Assembly: GCA_902777015.1 (NCBI GenBank) | Contig: CACYSA010000024.1 | Span: 1-35,727, forward strand | Source of the DNA: an uncultured Erysipelotrichaceae bacterium | GTDB lineage: Bacteria > Bacillota_I > Bacilli_A > RFN20 > CAG-826 | Reading direction: 5' to 3' | DNA: 35,727 bases | Shown: positions 1 to 10,340 of the stretch, piece after piece | How positions within the stretch are numbered: position 1 is the stretch's first letter | How the letters are laid out: each line of letters opens with the position of its first letter | Program-made: the position numbers and the translations under genes | The notes under the pieces: generated by a model | Told to the model about the DNA's origin: nothing | Databases searched by the model: none | The model's input: only the letters and a program-made list of their open reading frames with translations

Positions 1-1
1 T

Positions 2-1711
<1,710 letters not shown>

Positions 1712-1728
1712 GGAAAGGAGTGCAAGTT

Positions 1729-4464
1729 ATGTTATTAGATGATGAAAACAAAGTCTTAGACGAAGAAGCTGTCCAAGATGAAGAAGAAACTGAAGAAGTT
1801 TCCGCTGAAGAAGAACAAGAACTTGAAGCTGGTATTGTCGCCGGTTTAACCGATGTTGATACTGTCCCATTAGTTAAAGAATCCTTCCTTGATTACGCCA
1901 TGTCTGTTATCGTCGCTCGTGCGATTCCAGATGTCAGAGATGGCATGAAACCAGTTCATAGAAGAATCGTTTATTCTATGTCTGAAACAGGTAATACACC
2001 TGATAAACCATTTAAGAAATGCGCTCGTATCGTTGGTGACGTCATGGGTAAATATCACCCACATGGTGACTCCGCGATCTATGGTGCATTAGCTAGATTA
2101 GCCCAACCATTCGCTATGAGATATATGTTAGTTGAAGGTCATGGTAACTTTGGTTCTATCGATGGTGATGAACCTGCTGCGTACAGATATACCGAAGCCA
2201 GAATGGCTAAATTAGCATTAGAAATGGTCCGTGATATCAACTGCGATGTCGTTGATTTCATGGATAACTACGATGGTGTTGACCAAGAACCAACTGTTCT
2301 TCCTTCTAGAATTCCAAACTTATTAGTTAACGGTTCTAGTGGTATTGCTGTTGGTATGGCCACTAACATCCCACCACACAACTTAGGTGAAGTTATTGAT
2401 GGTGTTATTGCTATTGCAAGAAACCCACAAATAACTGTTGATGAATTAATGGAATATATTAAAGGTCCAGACTTCCCAACAGGCGCTATCATCTTAGGTA
2501 GAAGTGGTATCCGTGATGCCTATGAAACAGGTACAGGTAGCATCGCTATTAGAAGTAAATGCCATATTGAAGAACGTGGTGAACACGGTTTAAAACGTAT
2601 CGTTGTTGATGAAGTTCCTTATGGCATCAATAAAGCTAATATGATTGAAGCAATGGCGGGTTTAGTCCGTGATAAAGTCATTGAAGGTATCTCTGATATC
2701 CGTGATGAATCTAATAAAGATGGTATCCGTGTTGTTATCGAAGTCAAACGTGACGCTATTCCTGAAGTCTTATTGAACCAATTATATAAACTCACCAACT
2801 TACAAGTGAGCTTTGGTATTATCAACCTCTGCTTAGTGGACAACGCTCCAAAAGTATGTTCTTTACCAGTTTTATTACAACAATATTTAGACTTCCAAGT
2901 CTCCGTCATTGAAAGAAGAACTAAATTCTTACTCGAAAAAGACGAAGCACGTGATCACATTGTCATCGGTTTAATCAAATGTCATGACAATATTGATGAT
3001 ATCGTTGACATCATTAAAGAAAGCAAAACTCCAGAAGAAGCCACTAAGGTTTTAATGGAAAAATATCAATTCACAGAATTACAAGTTAACGCCATTTTAG
3101 CGATGACGTTACGTCGTTTAACTGGTATTGAAACAGATAAATTAATTGCTGAACGCAATCAATTAGAACTCAATATCGCTGAATACAAACGCATTCTTTC
3201 TTCTAGAGAAAATGAAGTCGAAGTCGTTATTAAAGAATTAGAAGAAATCAAAGATAAGTTTGGAGACGAAAGAAGAACTGAAATTTCTAACGTTGCCGCC
3301 AATATCGATGATGAAGATTTAATTCCACAAGAAGACATCGTTGTTACCTTATCTAGAGGTGGCTATGTTAAACGTTTAAGTGCTGATACATTTAAAGCGC
3401 AACATAGAGGTGGTAGAGGTGTTCGTGGTGCATCATTAAATGAAAACGATGTCGTTGAATTAATGGTCTATACCGAAACACATACCGACTTATTATTCTT
3501 TACAGATTTAGGTAAAGTTTATCGTATCCGTGGTTACCAAATTCCTGAATATCAAAGAACAGGTAAAGGTATTCCAGTCATTAACTTAATCAATATCGAA
3601 AAAGGTGAAAATGTTAAATCTATTATCGCTGTTAACAAATACTACGATTACAGATATTTAATGTTCTTCACAAAGAAAGGTATTGTAAAGAGAACACCAA
3701 TTAGTGAATACGAATCCATTAGACAAAATGGTAAGATCGCTATCACATTAAGAGAAGATGATAACTTATTAGCGGTCAAAGAAATTCAAGAAAAATCTAT
3801 CGCTAATGGCACAATCAATCCTGATAGAAATTACTACACTATGACAATGGGTGAAGATGGTGTTGCTAAATTCGATAAAGTTGAAAATCCAAAACAAGAA
3901 GACATTGGTTCATACTTTGTTGATACAATCGTCGGTATCGCTTCTAGCGAAGGCAAGATGGTTAACTTCCCAGTTGATGAAGTAAGACCAATGGGTCGTA
4001 CAGCTTCTGGCGTTATCGGTATCGATTTAGATGATGGTGTTGAAGCAGTTGGCGTGACCGCTGAATATGAAGGCGAATTAGTCTTAGTTGTCACTGATAA
4101 AGGCTTCGGTAAGATGACACCATATTCTGAATATCGTATTACCAAACGTGGTGCTAAAGGTGTTAGCACACTTAAATCAACCGATAAAGTTGGTAAGATT
4201 GTTACCGTCAGAAGCGTTTCTGATGACGATGATTTAATGGTTATTACAAACTATGGTATTGTCATTAGAACTCACTTATCGGAAGTTAGACAATCTTCTA
4301 GAAATACTCAAGGTGTCAAGATTTTGAACCTTGAAGGTAGACAAAAAGTTTCTTCTATCGCTATTGTTCCTTATGAAGATGAGGAAGAATTCGTTGAGGG
4401 TGAAGAACCTGTTGAAGGTGAAGAAGCACCAATCGAAGAAGAAAATAACGAAAGTAACGAATAG
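1729..4464 (+). CDS. gyrA: DNA gyrase subunit A
   Basis: DNA-breaking and religating subunit of gyrase. I place the start at ATG 1729: a strong ribosome site (aaaggag, 1714-1720) sits 8 nt upstream, while the in-frame GTG at 1720 lies inside that site. An acidic N-terminal extension (about 30 residues, rich in Glu) precedes the breakage-reunion domain. The active-site Tyr154 is in RYTE, and the quinolone-determining stretch HPHGDSAIYGA covers residues 110-120. The C-terminal beta-pinwheel begins with a GyrA box, QHRGGRG (residues 558-564), which supports GyrA rather than ParC. The protein ends in a Glu-rich tail. Gly119 stands where an acidic residue (Asp87 in E. coli) is usual. The stop lies 2 nt before the next gene. 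Confidence 0.95.
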   Translation: MLLDDENKVLDEEAVQDEEETEEVSAEEEQELEAGIVAGLTDVDTVPLVKESFLDYAMSVIVARAIPDVRDGMKPVHRRIVYSMSETGNTPDKPFKKCARIVGDVMGKYHPHGDSAIYGALARLAQPFAMRYMLVEGHGNFGSIDGDEPAAYRYTEARMAKLALEMVRDINCDVVDFMDNYDGVDQEPTVLPSRIPNLLVNGSSGIAVGMATNIPPHNLGEVIDGVIAIARNPQITVDELMEYIKGPDFPTGAIILGRSGIRDAYETGTGSIAIRSKCHIEERGEHGLKRIVVDEVPYGINKANMIEAMAGLVRDKVIEGISDIRDESNKDGIRVVIEVKRDAIPEVLLNQLYKLTNLQVSFGIINLCLVDNAPKVCSLPVLLQQYLDFQVSVIERRTKFLLEKDEARDHIVIGLIKCHDNIDDIVDIIKESKTPEEATKVLMEKYQFTELQVNAILAMTLRRLTGIETDKLIAERNQLELNIAEYKRILSSRENEVEVVIKELEEIKDKFGDERRTEISNVAANIDDEDLIPQEDIVVTLSRGGYVKRLSADTFKAQHRGGRGVRGASLNENDVVELMVYTETHTDLLFFTDLGKVYRIRGYQIPEYQRTGKGIPVINLINIEKGENVKSIIAVNKYYDYRYLMFFTKKGIVKRTPISEYESIRQNGKIAITLREDDNLLAVKEIQEKSIANGTINPDRNYYTMTMGEDGVAKFDKVENPKQEDIGSYFVDTIVGIASSEGKMVNFPVDEVRPMGRTASGVIGIDLDDGVEAVGVTAEYEGELVLVVTDKGFGKMTPYSEYRITKRGAKGVSTLKSTDKVGKIVTVRSVSDDDDLMVITNYGIVIRTHLSEVRQSSRNTQGVKILNLEGRQKVSSIAIVPYEDEEEFVEGEEPVEGEEAPIEEENNESNE

Positions 4465-4466
4465 TT

Positions 4467-5483
4467 ATGAAAGTATTAGTTTATTTTCAACCAAGTAACA
4501 AATATGACAATTTCGAAGGCGCGAGAATGCGTAAAACCATTAAAGGCGCTTTAGAAACTATTGATGTGCAATATACATCTAATTTATATGATGAATGTGA
4601 TGTTGCCCATTTCATGTCGCCTGATGATGAAAATAAACTCAGTTTAGTGGCAGAAAGAGGCGTGCCGACTATTGTCTCTGCATTATTCGGAGAAGATGAT
4701 CCTTCGACACGCTTCATTGTCCACAAAATCAAAGATGGTAAAGTTAGTAGGCATTTAAGAAATAGAGCGTTTAAAATGCTCAATAAAGCTACTTTAGTCA
4801 TTGTTCCTAGTGAATCCGCAAAACAATTCTTAATTAGTGAAGGAATTACTAGTCGCATTGAAATAGCTGTTCCAGGAATTAACTTAGCGAGATTTAATTT
4901 CTCTAGAGAAGATGAAAAAGAACTTTTCTACCGCTACTTTAGAGAAGATAAAAATAAGAAAGTTGTCTTAGCGGTTGGAGACTATGATAGCAATATGGAT
5001 GGCATTCATGCATTCATTAACGCCGCTAATAAAAGAGACGACACGGTATTCTATTATGTCGGATATCAAAATAAAGAAGCTAACAAAGGTAGAAGCAAAA
5101 AGATTATTAGATCTGCTCCTAAAAATGTGCGCTTTAAAGATATCCTTCCAGATGATATCTACCGTAGCTTATTATTAAACGCTGATGTCTTTATGCTTCC
5201 TGGTTATACTTTAGCGGGTATTGTTTCCGTTGAAGAAGCGATGGCAGCTAAATGCCAATTGATTGTGAGAAAATCCACAATCTTTCCAGAATTTTTAGAG
5301 AATGAAAAGACCGCCTATATCGCGGAATTTTCAGAAACTTTAACATCACTTTGCTTAGAATATCTCGATCATGAGATGCAACCAACAGTTAAAGAAGCGT
5401 ATAATCAAGTATCAGAATATAGTTTGAAAAACTTTGGTGACCAATTAGTGAGTATCTATAAATCATTAATTAAAAAAGAATAA
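4467..5483 (+). CDS. Glycosyltransferase family 4 (GT-B fold), substrate unknown
   Basis: A 338-residue cytosolic glycosyltransferase of the GT4/group 1 type. The N-terminal Rossmann half includes VVALIVPSES-like segments around residues 110-120. The C-terminal nucleotide-sugar half has KKVVLAVGDYD (about 168-178), RFKDILPDDIYRSLLLNADVF and GIVSVEEAMAAK, the usual donor-binding region with its conserved Glu. No signal peptide or membrane helix is visible. It starts 2 nt after the gyrA stop without a clear ribosome site of its own, so it is probably translationally coupled, and serS follows after 16 nt. The family often builds glycolipids or surface glycans in this group of bacteria, but the sequence does not fix the acceptor. 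Confidence 0.8.
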   Translation: MKVLVYFQPSNKYDNFEGARMRKTIKGALETIDVQYTSNLYDECDVAHFMSPDDENKLSLVAERGVPTIVSALFGEDDPSTRFIVHKIKDGKVSRHLRNRAFKMLNKATLVIVPSESAKQFLISEGITSRIEIAVPGINLARFNFSREDEKELFYRYFREDKNKKVVLAVGDYDSNMDGIHAFINAANKRDDTVFYYVGYQNKEANKGRSKKIIRSAPKNVRFKDILPDDIYRSLLLNADVFMLPGYTLAGIVSVEEAMAAKCQLIVRKSTIFPEFLENEKTAYIAEFSETLTSLCLEYLDHEMQPTVKEAYNQVSEYSLKNFGDQLVSIYKSLIKKE

Positions 5484-5499
5484 AGAGGAGAAAAAGATT

Positions 5500-6783
5500 A
5501 TGATAGACATTAATCGTATTCGTGAAAATCCAGAAGGTGTAAAAGCCGCTCTTAAGAAGAAATTATGGGATGCGGACTTTACTGAATTATTAGGCTGGGA
5601 TAAAAGAAAAAAAGAATTAATTCAATTTGTTGAAGGTAACAAAGCAGAAATGAATAGATTGTCCGCTTCTGTTCCTCAAGCTAAAAAGAATGGTGAAGAT
5701 GTTTCTAAAATCTTCGCTCAAGTTAAAGAAATCGCTGCTAAAAATGCTGAAAGTGATAAGGAATTAAAAGAATTAGAAGATAAAATCTTCAATTTCTTAG
5801 CAGAACTTCCAAACATTCCTGATGATGACTTATTAGGTGGTGGTAAAGAAAACAATAAACCAATTAGATCATTTGGTAAGAAACCAGAATTTGATTTCCC
5901 AATGAAAGACCACGTTGAACTCGCTACATCATTAGGCTTAGTTGACTATGATAGAGCGGCTAAAATCGCTGGTCGTGGTGCATGGATTTATACAAATTTA
6001 GGTGCACAACTTGAATGGGCATTATTAAACTATTTCATCACCACACACTTAAAAGATGGATACACATTCATCCTTCCTCCTCATTTATTAAACGAAGCAT
6101 CAGGCTTTGGTGCGGGTCAATTCCCAAAATTTAGACAAGATGTTTTCTGGCTTGAAGGTATGGAACCAAGAAGATTTCTTCTTCCTACCGCTGAAACAGC
6201 TTTAGTTAATATCTACCGTGATGAAATCTTAAAAGAAGAAGATTTACCAAAGAAATTCTTCGCTTATACTCCATGTTATAGAAGTGAAGCTGGTTCATAT
6301 AGAACTGAAGAAAGAGGTATGATTCGTGGCTATCAATTCGACAAAGTCGAAATGGTCCAATATACCAAACCAGAAGATAGCGATGCCGCTTTCGAAGAAT
6401 TAGTGAAAAAGGCAGAAGCTTTAGTCGCAGGTTTAGGCTTACATTATCAAGTTAGTAAATTAGCCGCTGGTGACATTTCTCACTCCATGGCTAGAACATA
6501 TGATATTGAAGTCTATTTACCAAGCATGGGCATTTATAAAGAAGTCAGTTCCGCAAGTAACGCTAGAGACTATCAAGCAAGAAGAACAATGTGCCGTTAT
6601 AGAGATAACGCCACAGGAAAGACCAGATACGTGCATACATTAAATGCTTCTGGCTTAGCTACTTCTCGTATCTTCCCAGCGATCTTGGAACAAAATCAAC
6701 AAGCTGATGGTTCAGTTATCATTCCTGAAGTCTTAAGACCATGGATGGGTGGACTTGAAGTCTTAAAACCAATTAAGAAATAA
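5500..6783 (+). CDS. serS: Seryl-tRNA synthetase
   Basis: Charges tRNA-Ser with serine (class II aminoacyl-tRNA synthetase). The N-terminal tRNA-binding arm, a long helical hairpin, covers about residues 1-110 (IDINRIRENPEGVKAALKKK). The catalytic core follows: PTAETALVN, the motif 2 stretch CYRSEAGSYRTEERGMIRG and, at the C-terminus, motif 3 NASGLATSRIFPAILEQNQ followed by IIPEVLRPWMGG. Motif 3 normally begins NGSGLA, and NASG is a mild variant. The length of 427 residues is normal. A good ribosome site (aaagaggag) precedes the ATG. No T-box leader is visible, since the gene directly follows another one. A clear intrinsic terminator ends it. Confidence 0.96.
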   Translation: MIDINRIRENPEGVKAALKKKLWDADFTELLGWDKRKKELIQFVEGNKAEMNRLSASVPQAKKNGEDVSKIFAQVKEIAAKNAESDKELKELEDKIFNFLAELPNIPDDDLLGGGKENNKPIRSFGKKPEFDFPMKDHVELATSLGLVDYDRAAKIAGRGAWIYTNLGAQLEWALLNYFITTHLKDGYTFILPPHLLNEASGFGAGQFPKFRQDVFWLEGMEPRRFLLPTAETALVNIYRDEILKEEDLPKKFFAYTPCYRSEAGSYRTEERGMIRGYQFDKVEMVQYTKPEDSDAAFEELVKKAEALVAGLGLHYQVSKLAAGDISHSMARTYDIEVYLPSMGIYKEVSSASNARDYQARRTMCRYRDNATGKTRYVHTLNASGLATSRIFPAILEQNQQADGSVIIPEVLRPWMGGLEVLKPIKK

Positions 6784-6791
6784 ACCAAAAC

Positions 6792-6818
6792 GGACACATT
6801 AAATTGTGTCCTTTTTAT
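6792..6818 (+). terminator. Intrinsic terminator after serS
   Basis: Perfect 7-bp stem ggacaca/tgtgtcc (6792-6798 with 6805-6811), 6-nt loop, then a run of five T. It closes the gyrB-gyrA-GT-serS transcription unit. Confidence 0.88.
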
Positions 6819-6840
6819 TAGTTCTAATAAGTGATATAAT
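6812..6840 (+). promoter_or_regulatory. Promoter of the SRP RNA
   Basis: A perfect -10 box tataat at 6835-6840. The -35 position 17 bp upstream (6812-6817, tttтta-like T-rich) is weak and overlaps the T-run of the serS terminator. A start about 7 nt after the -10 box coincides with the beginning of the SRP RNA helix at 6847. Confidence 0.65.
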
Positions 6841-6846
6841 CATTTC

Positions 6847-6928
6847 GCCATCGCGATGAATGTTTGCGAACCAGGTCAGGACAGGAATGTAGCAGCCTTA
6901 AGTATCAATGTTCATGTGCGGTGGTTTT
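6847..6928 (+). ncRNA. ffs: Signal recognition particle RNA, small bacterial (4.5S-like) type
   Basis: RNA scaffold of the SRP, which binds Ffh and targets membrane proteins to FtsY and SecYEG. The conserved apical domain is recognisable: ggtcaggacaggaa, then agcagcc and taag. The flanks pair into one long hairpin: gccatcgcg near 6848 with gcggtggt near 6920, and atgaatgtttg with caatgttcat, giving an RNA of about 80 nt. No Alu-type 5' domain fits between the promoter and the hairpin, so this is the short form, not the long scRNA of Bacillus subtilis. A T-run follows the closing helix and may terminate it. The gene sits directly before tadA; in Bacillus tadA, scr and dnaX are neighbours. Confidence 0.92.
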
Positions 6929-6937
6929 TAAAAAAAT

Positions 6938-7393
6938 ATGGAAAACGATATCAAATACATGCAAGAAGCTTTAAAAGAAGCAGAACTAGCAGCGTTAGAA
7001 GATGAAGTCCCAATTGGTTGTGTCATTGTTAAAGATGGTCAAATAATTGCAAGAAGTCATAACCAAAGAGATAAATCTCATAACCCATTAGGTCACGCTG
7101 AAGTTTTAGCTATTAAAAAAGCTAGTGAAGTAGTTAATGATTGGCAGTTAGTGGATTGCACATTATATGTCACTATTGAGCCATGTATTATGTGTAGTGG
7201 GGCAATTATCCAATCTCGTATCAAAAGAGTGGTGTACGGCGCTCCTGATATCAAAGGTGGAGCATTTGGTTCCTCAATTAATGTCTTAGAAGCAAATAAC
7301 ATTAATCATCGCCCAGAAATAGTTAAAGGTGTTTTAGAAAATGAATGCACCGCAATCATAAAAAACTATTTCAAAAGCAAGAGAAGCAAATAA
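6938..7393 (+). CDS. tadA: tRNA-specific adenosine deaminase (A34 to inosine)
   Basis: Converts adenosine 34 of tRNA-Arg(ACG) to inosine. Zinc-site motifs are intact: His53-Ala-Glu55 (GHAEVLAI) and Pro82-Cys83-x-x-Cys86 (EPCIMCSG). The length of 151 residues is typical. The first ATG (6938) lies only about 10 nt after the SRP RNA hairpin and has no ribosome site; the next in-frame ATG (6959) has none either. Translation may depend on readthrough of the SRP RNA end or on an unusual leader. A terminator follows. Confidence 0.93.
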   Translation: MENDIKYMQEALKEAELAALEDEVPIGCVIVKDGQIIARSHNQRDKSHNPLGHAEVLAIKKASEVVNDWQLVDCTLYVTIEPCIMCSGAIIQSRIKRVVYGAPDIKGGAFGSSINVLEANNINHRPEIVKGVLENECTAIIKNYFKSKRSK

Positions 7394-7404
7394 CTTATAA
7401 AATA

Positions 7405-7433
7405 AACTTGGTATTTTACTCCAAGTTTTTTTA
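7405..7433 (+). terminator. Intrinsic terminator after tadA
   Basis: Stem aacttgg/ccaagtt (7405-7411 with 7421-7427), 9-nt loop, and a run of seven T. Confidence 0.85.
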
Positions 7434-7439
7434 TTATGT

Positions 7440-8888
7440 ATGTGCATGAGTAATAAAATTAGTAATCCAATTGCTTTTCTTAAGCTATCACAAGCCACGA
7501 CAGTTTGTTTTGATAAAGAAACCGCTCTTTGTGATGGTGAAATATTAATTAAAAAAGTCGTTATTTTAGACGTTAGAAGAAGTGAATCAGAAGTATCACA
7601 AGCTATTTCTAATGTTTTAAACGCCGTTAATGAAAGAAATCCATTAATTGACGCTCTTAAGAAACAATATGACTTTGAACTAAGTAGCGAAGTTAAAAAA
7701 GTTTACTCGTTTAATTATGAAACACGCACCATGGGTGCTACTTTTAGAGGTGGAAAAACATATTTCATTGGTTTAGTGGATAATATGCCTATTAAAAATA
7801 AACCAGGTATTATTAAAAGATGTGATGAATATGTTAGATATGGACAAGACGTCTACGTTTTAGCCCAAGGTGAAAATGAAATTACTGAAAATTTGGATGT
7901 TGTTGCCTTAATTATCACCAAAGAGCATGTTAGAGAATCAATGGTGGAATCAATTAAATGGCTAAACGAACATAATATTAATGTTAAAGTTGTATCAAGT
8001 GATAACACATTAAAAGCTTCTTGTATTGCCTATGACGCTGGAGTGTTAAATACAAGTAAACAAATATCAATGGAATATACCGCAATACGTAATGCTTATA
8101 GAAACGTTGTTTTTGGTGAAGCACAAAGAGAAGAGAAAAACGCTATTATTAAATCATTAAAAGCCAAAGGTGAAAAAGTCGTTTACATAAATGATAATTA
8201 CGATGATCTTCCTAAGGCTTTTGAAGAAAGTAAAAGATTAGTTAACAATCTATATAGAGTTAGTTTATTCCTTGTTAGTAAAGTCTTATTCGCTATATTC
8301 TTAGCAATATTATTCGCGATTAGTTACGCAACTAAAGTTTCGGAAAATCCATTTGCGTTATATCGTTATTTTGTTTTAGATGCGATTATTGATATCGCAG
8401 CGATAGCGTTATTAGTGTTTGATAGAAAGAACAACGAAGTTAAAGGTAAATACTTTATTAATATACTAAAGAAATCATTACCAGGAGCACTTATGATGCT
8501 TATTGCTTCCATCTTATTAGTGGTCCTATATTCAATGCAAAAGAACAACATTGTTAGTTTTGGTATTTATAATGAGCAAACATTAACAACAATGTTTATG
8601 ATTGCTATTACTATTTTAGGTATCCCGGTTTTCTATTATGTTTGCTTACCTTTAAGTAAATATCGCCGTATAAGCATCGTTGTTATAGGGCTTATTTCTA
8701 TTATTATGCTAGTGACTTCTGCTATTATTTCTTACACATCAAATAAAGCAGATCCAATATTTGGTGTTCCATTTATGGAAATGAGTGGACCGGCATATTT
8801 CATTACTGGCATTATCGTTACTGTCTTAATTGCATTATATTTCGTTATAAATAAGATTTTTGGAAAGGGAGAAGAGTATGAAAATTAA
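7440..8888 (+). CDS. Degenerate P-type ATPase-like membrane protein (predicted inactive)
   Basis: A 482-residue ORF that aligns by eye with the second half of a CtpE-like cation P-type ATPase. The phosphorylation motif DKTGTLT reads DKETALC (residues 25-31). The P-domain SGDN reads SSDN (186-189). The FARVSPEQK region is recognisable as FGEAQREEK (225-233). TGDGVND and the following ADIG segment are shortened to VVYIND (247-252) and run into NYDDLPKAFEESKRLVNNL, the usual start of the C-terminal membrane domain, with about six hydrophobic helices to the end. The actuator domain and the first four helices are absent. The start lies just after the tadA T-run without a ribosome site. It may be a decaying gene or a retained pseudoenzyme. 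It overlaps psuG by 11 nt. Confidence 0.72.
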   Translation: MCMSNKISNPIAFLKLSQATTVCFDKETALCDGEILIKKVVILDVRRSESEVSQAISNVLNAVNERNPLIDALKKQYDFELSSEVKKVYSFNYETRTMGATFRGGKTYFIGLVDNMPIKNKPGIIKRCDEYVRYGQDVYVLAQGENEITENLDVVALIITKEHVRESMVESIKWLNEHNINVKVVSSDNTLKASCIAYDAGVLNTSKQISMEYTAIRNAYRNVVFGEAQREEKNAIIKSLKAKGEKVVYINDNYDDLPKAFEESKRLVNNLYRVSLFLVSKVLFAIFLAILFAISYATKVSENPFALYRYFVLDAIIDIAAIALLVFDRKNNEVKGKYFINILKKSLPGALMMLIASILLVVLYSMQKNNIVSFGIYNEQTLTTMFMIAITILGIPVFYYVCLPLSKYRRISIVVIGLISIIMLVTSAIISYTSNKADPIFGVPFMEMSGPAYFITGIIVTVLIALYFVINKIFGKGEEYEN

Positions 8889-9780
8889 TCCAGAAGTTTT
8901 AGAGGCTTTAAAAGCTAATAAACCAGTCGTTGCGTTAGAAAGCACAATTATTAGCCACGGCATGCCTTATCCAAAGAATGTGGAAACCGCTTTAAAAGTG
9001 GAACAAGTTATTAGAGAACATGGTGTTGTTCCTGCTACTATTGGCATTATTGATGGTGAACCTGTTGTTGGTATGACACCAGAAGAAATTGAATTATTTG
9101 GCAAAGTTAAAGGCATTGGTAAAGCATCTAGAAGAGACTTACCAGTTGTCTACGCTAAGAAGTTATGGGCGGCAACCACTGTTTCTTCCTCAATGATTTT
9201 AGCTAACCAAGCAGGTATTGAAGTATTTGTTACTGGTGGTATCGGTGGTGTTCATAGAGGAGCACAAGAATCAATGGATATTTCCGCTGACTTACAAGAA
9301 TTAGGTAAGACCAATGTCACTGTCGTCTGTGCGGGCGCTAAAGCTATTTTAGATTTGCCGTTAACTTTAGAATATTTAGAAACAATGGGTGTCCCAGTAT
9401 TAGGCTATCAAACAAAAGAATTACCAGCTTTCTATACAAGACATTCAGGTTTATCTGTGGATTATGAAATAAATGATCCAAAAGAAGCTGCGGAAATTGT
9501 TTATCAAAAGAGGAAAAATAATCTCCAAGGTGGTATATTAATCACAAATCCAATTCCTCAAGAATTCGCTATGGATGATAAAATCATCAATGACGCTATC
9601 GAAAAAGCTTTAAAGATGGCTGATGAAAAAGGCGTAAAAGGAAAAGAAATTACACCATTCTTATTAAAAACAGTAGTGGATTTAACTGGTGGAGAATCAT
9701 TAGAATCCAATATCCACTTAATTCTTAATAATGCTGCTGTTGGAGCAGAGATTGCTAAAGAGGTTTGTAAACATAAGTGA
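8878..9780 (+). CDS. psuG: Pseudouridine-5'-phosphate glycosidase
   Basis: Cleaves pseudouridine 5'-phosphate to uracil and ribose 5-phosphate (reversible), a step in pseudouridine salvage. ATG 8878 is chosen because a ribosome site (aaagggagaag) lies just before it; the in-frame TTG at 8860 overlaps that site. Family signatures: LESTIISHGMPYP with catalytic Glu21, FVTGGIGGVHRGA, CAGAKAILD with the Schiff-base Lys155, GYQTKELPAFY and a C-terminal NIHLILNNAAVGAEIA. The length of 300 residues is normal. The usual partner, the PsuK sugar kinase, is not in this window. The GTG start of the TetR gene overlaps its stop by 4 nt. Confidence 0.94.
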   Translation: MKINPEVLEALKANKPVVALESTIISHGMPYPKNVETALKVEQVIREHGVVPATIGIIDGEPVVGMTPEEIELFGKVKGIGKASRRDLPVVYAKKLWAATTVSSSMILANQAGIEVFVTGGIGGVHRGAQESMDISADLQELGKTNVTVVCAGAKAILDLPLTLEYLETMGVPVLGYQTKELPAFYTRHSGLSVDYEINDPKEAAEIVYQKRKNNLQGGILITNPIPQEFAMDDKIINDAIEKALKMADEKGVKGKEITPFLLKTVVDLTGGESLESNIHLILNNAAVGAEIAKEVCKHK

Positions 9781-10340
9781 AAACAGAACATCGATTCGCT
9801 GAAGCGCTTAAATCAATGATGTCAGAAATGCCGTTAGAAGAAATATCGGTAGCGGCTTTAACACGCCGTTGTAAAGTTAATAGACAAACATTCTATTATC
9901 ATTTTCATGATATCTATGACTTATTAGCGTTAGTGTTCTTAAACGAAAAAATACCTGGTATTGATAACGTTAAACACTCCGAAGAAATGGCGACATCGAT
10001 ATTTGAATATTATTTAAAGAATCAAAGATTCATAGATGAAACACTTAACTCAGCGGGTAAAGATTTATTCGTAGAATTTATTTACAATACTTGCTATCGC
10101 TGCTTTACAACTTTTATCAATAATATTTCTGAAAGTAAACGTATAAACACTAACGAGAAGAAAAATATCGTCCGCTTTAGAGCGTTCGCTTATTCTAATT
10201 CCATCGTTTATTATTTATCTACTCATAAGAACAAAACATTAAGTGGTTTATTTGAATGTTTCTGTTTTGAAAACGATGAAAATATGAGAAAAGAAATATT
10301 AGATTTATTAGATTATCGATGGAGGAATAAGAAATCATGA
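9777..10340 (+). CDS. TetR/AcrR-family transcriptional regulator
   Basis: An N-terminal helix-turn-helix of TetR type: EEISVAALTRRCKVNRQTFYYHF (residues about 21-43, shown without a break only for recognition of the TFYYHF end) followed by DIYDLL. The remaining 140 residues are helical and form a ligand or dimer domain reminiscent of DhaS-type regulators. It starts with GTG inside the psuG stop and overlaps the next gene through ATGA, so psuG, this regulator and the dehydrogenase are probably one operon. It may sense an aldehyde or alcohol handled by its neighbour, which is inference from position only. Confidence 0.82.
   Translation: MKTEHRFAEALKSMMSEMPLEEISVAALTRRCKVNRQTFYYHFHDIYDLLALVFLNEKIPGIDNVKHSEEMATSIFEYYLKNQRFIDETLNSAGKDLFVEFIYNTCYRCFTTFINNISESKRINTNEKKNIVRFRAFAYSNSIVYYLSTHKNKTLSGLFECFCFENDENMRKEILDLLDYRWRNKKS

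Noticed and set aside
1720-1728. GTG start for gyrA at 1720
   Set aside because: The GTG lies inside the ribosome site; ATG 1729 has ideal spacing.
5484-5499. T-box leader before serS
   Set aside because: Only 16 nt separate serS from the previous gene, and no specifier or antiterminator elements fit.
7440-8888. Frameshift as the reason for the missing P-type ATPase motifs
   Set aside because: The motif segments are present but altered in one continuous frame; no shifted frame restores DKTGT or TGDGVND.
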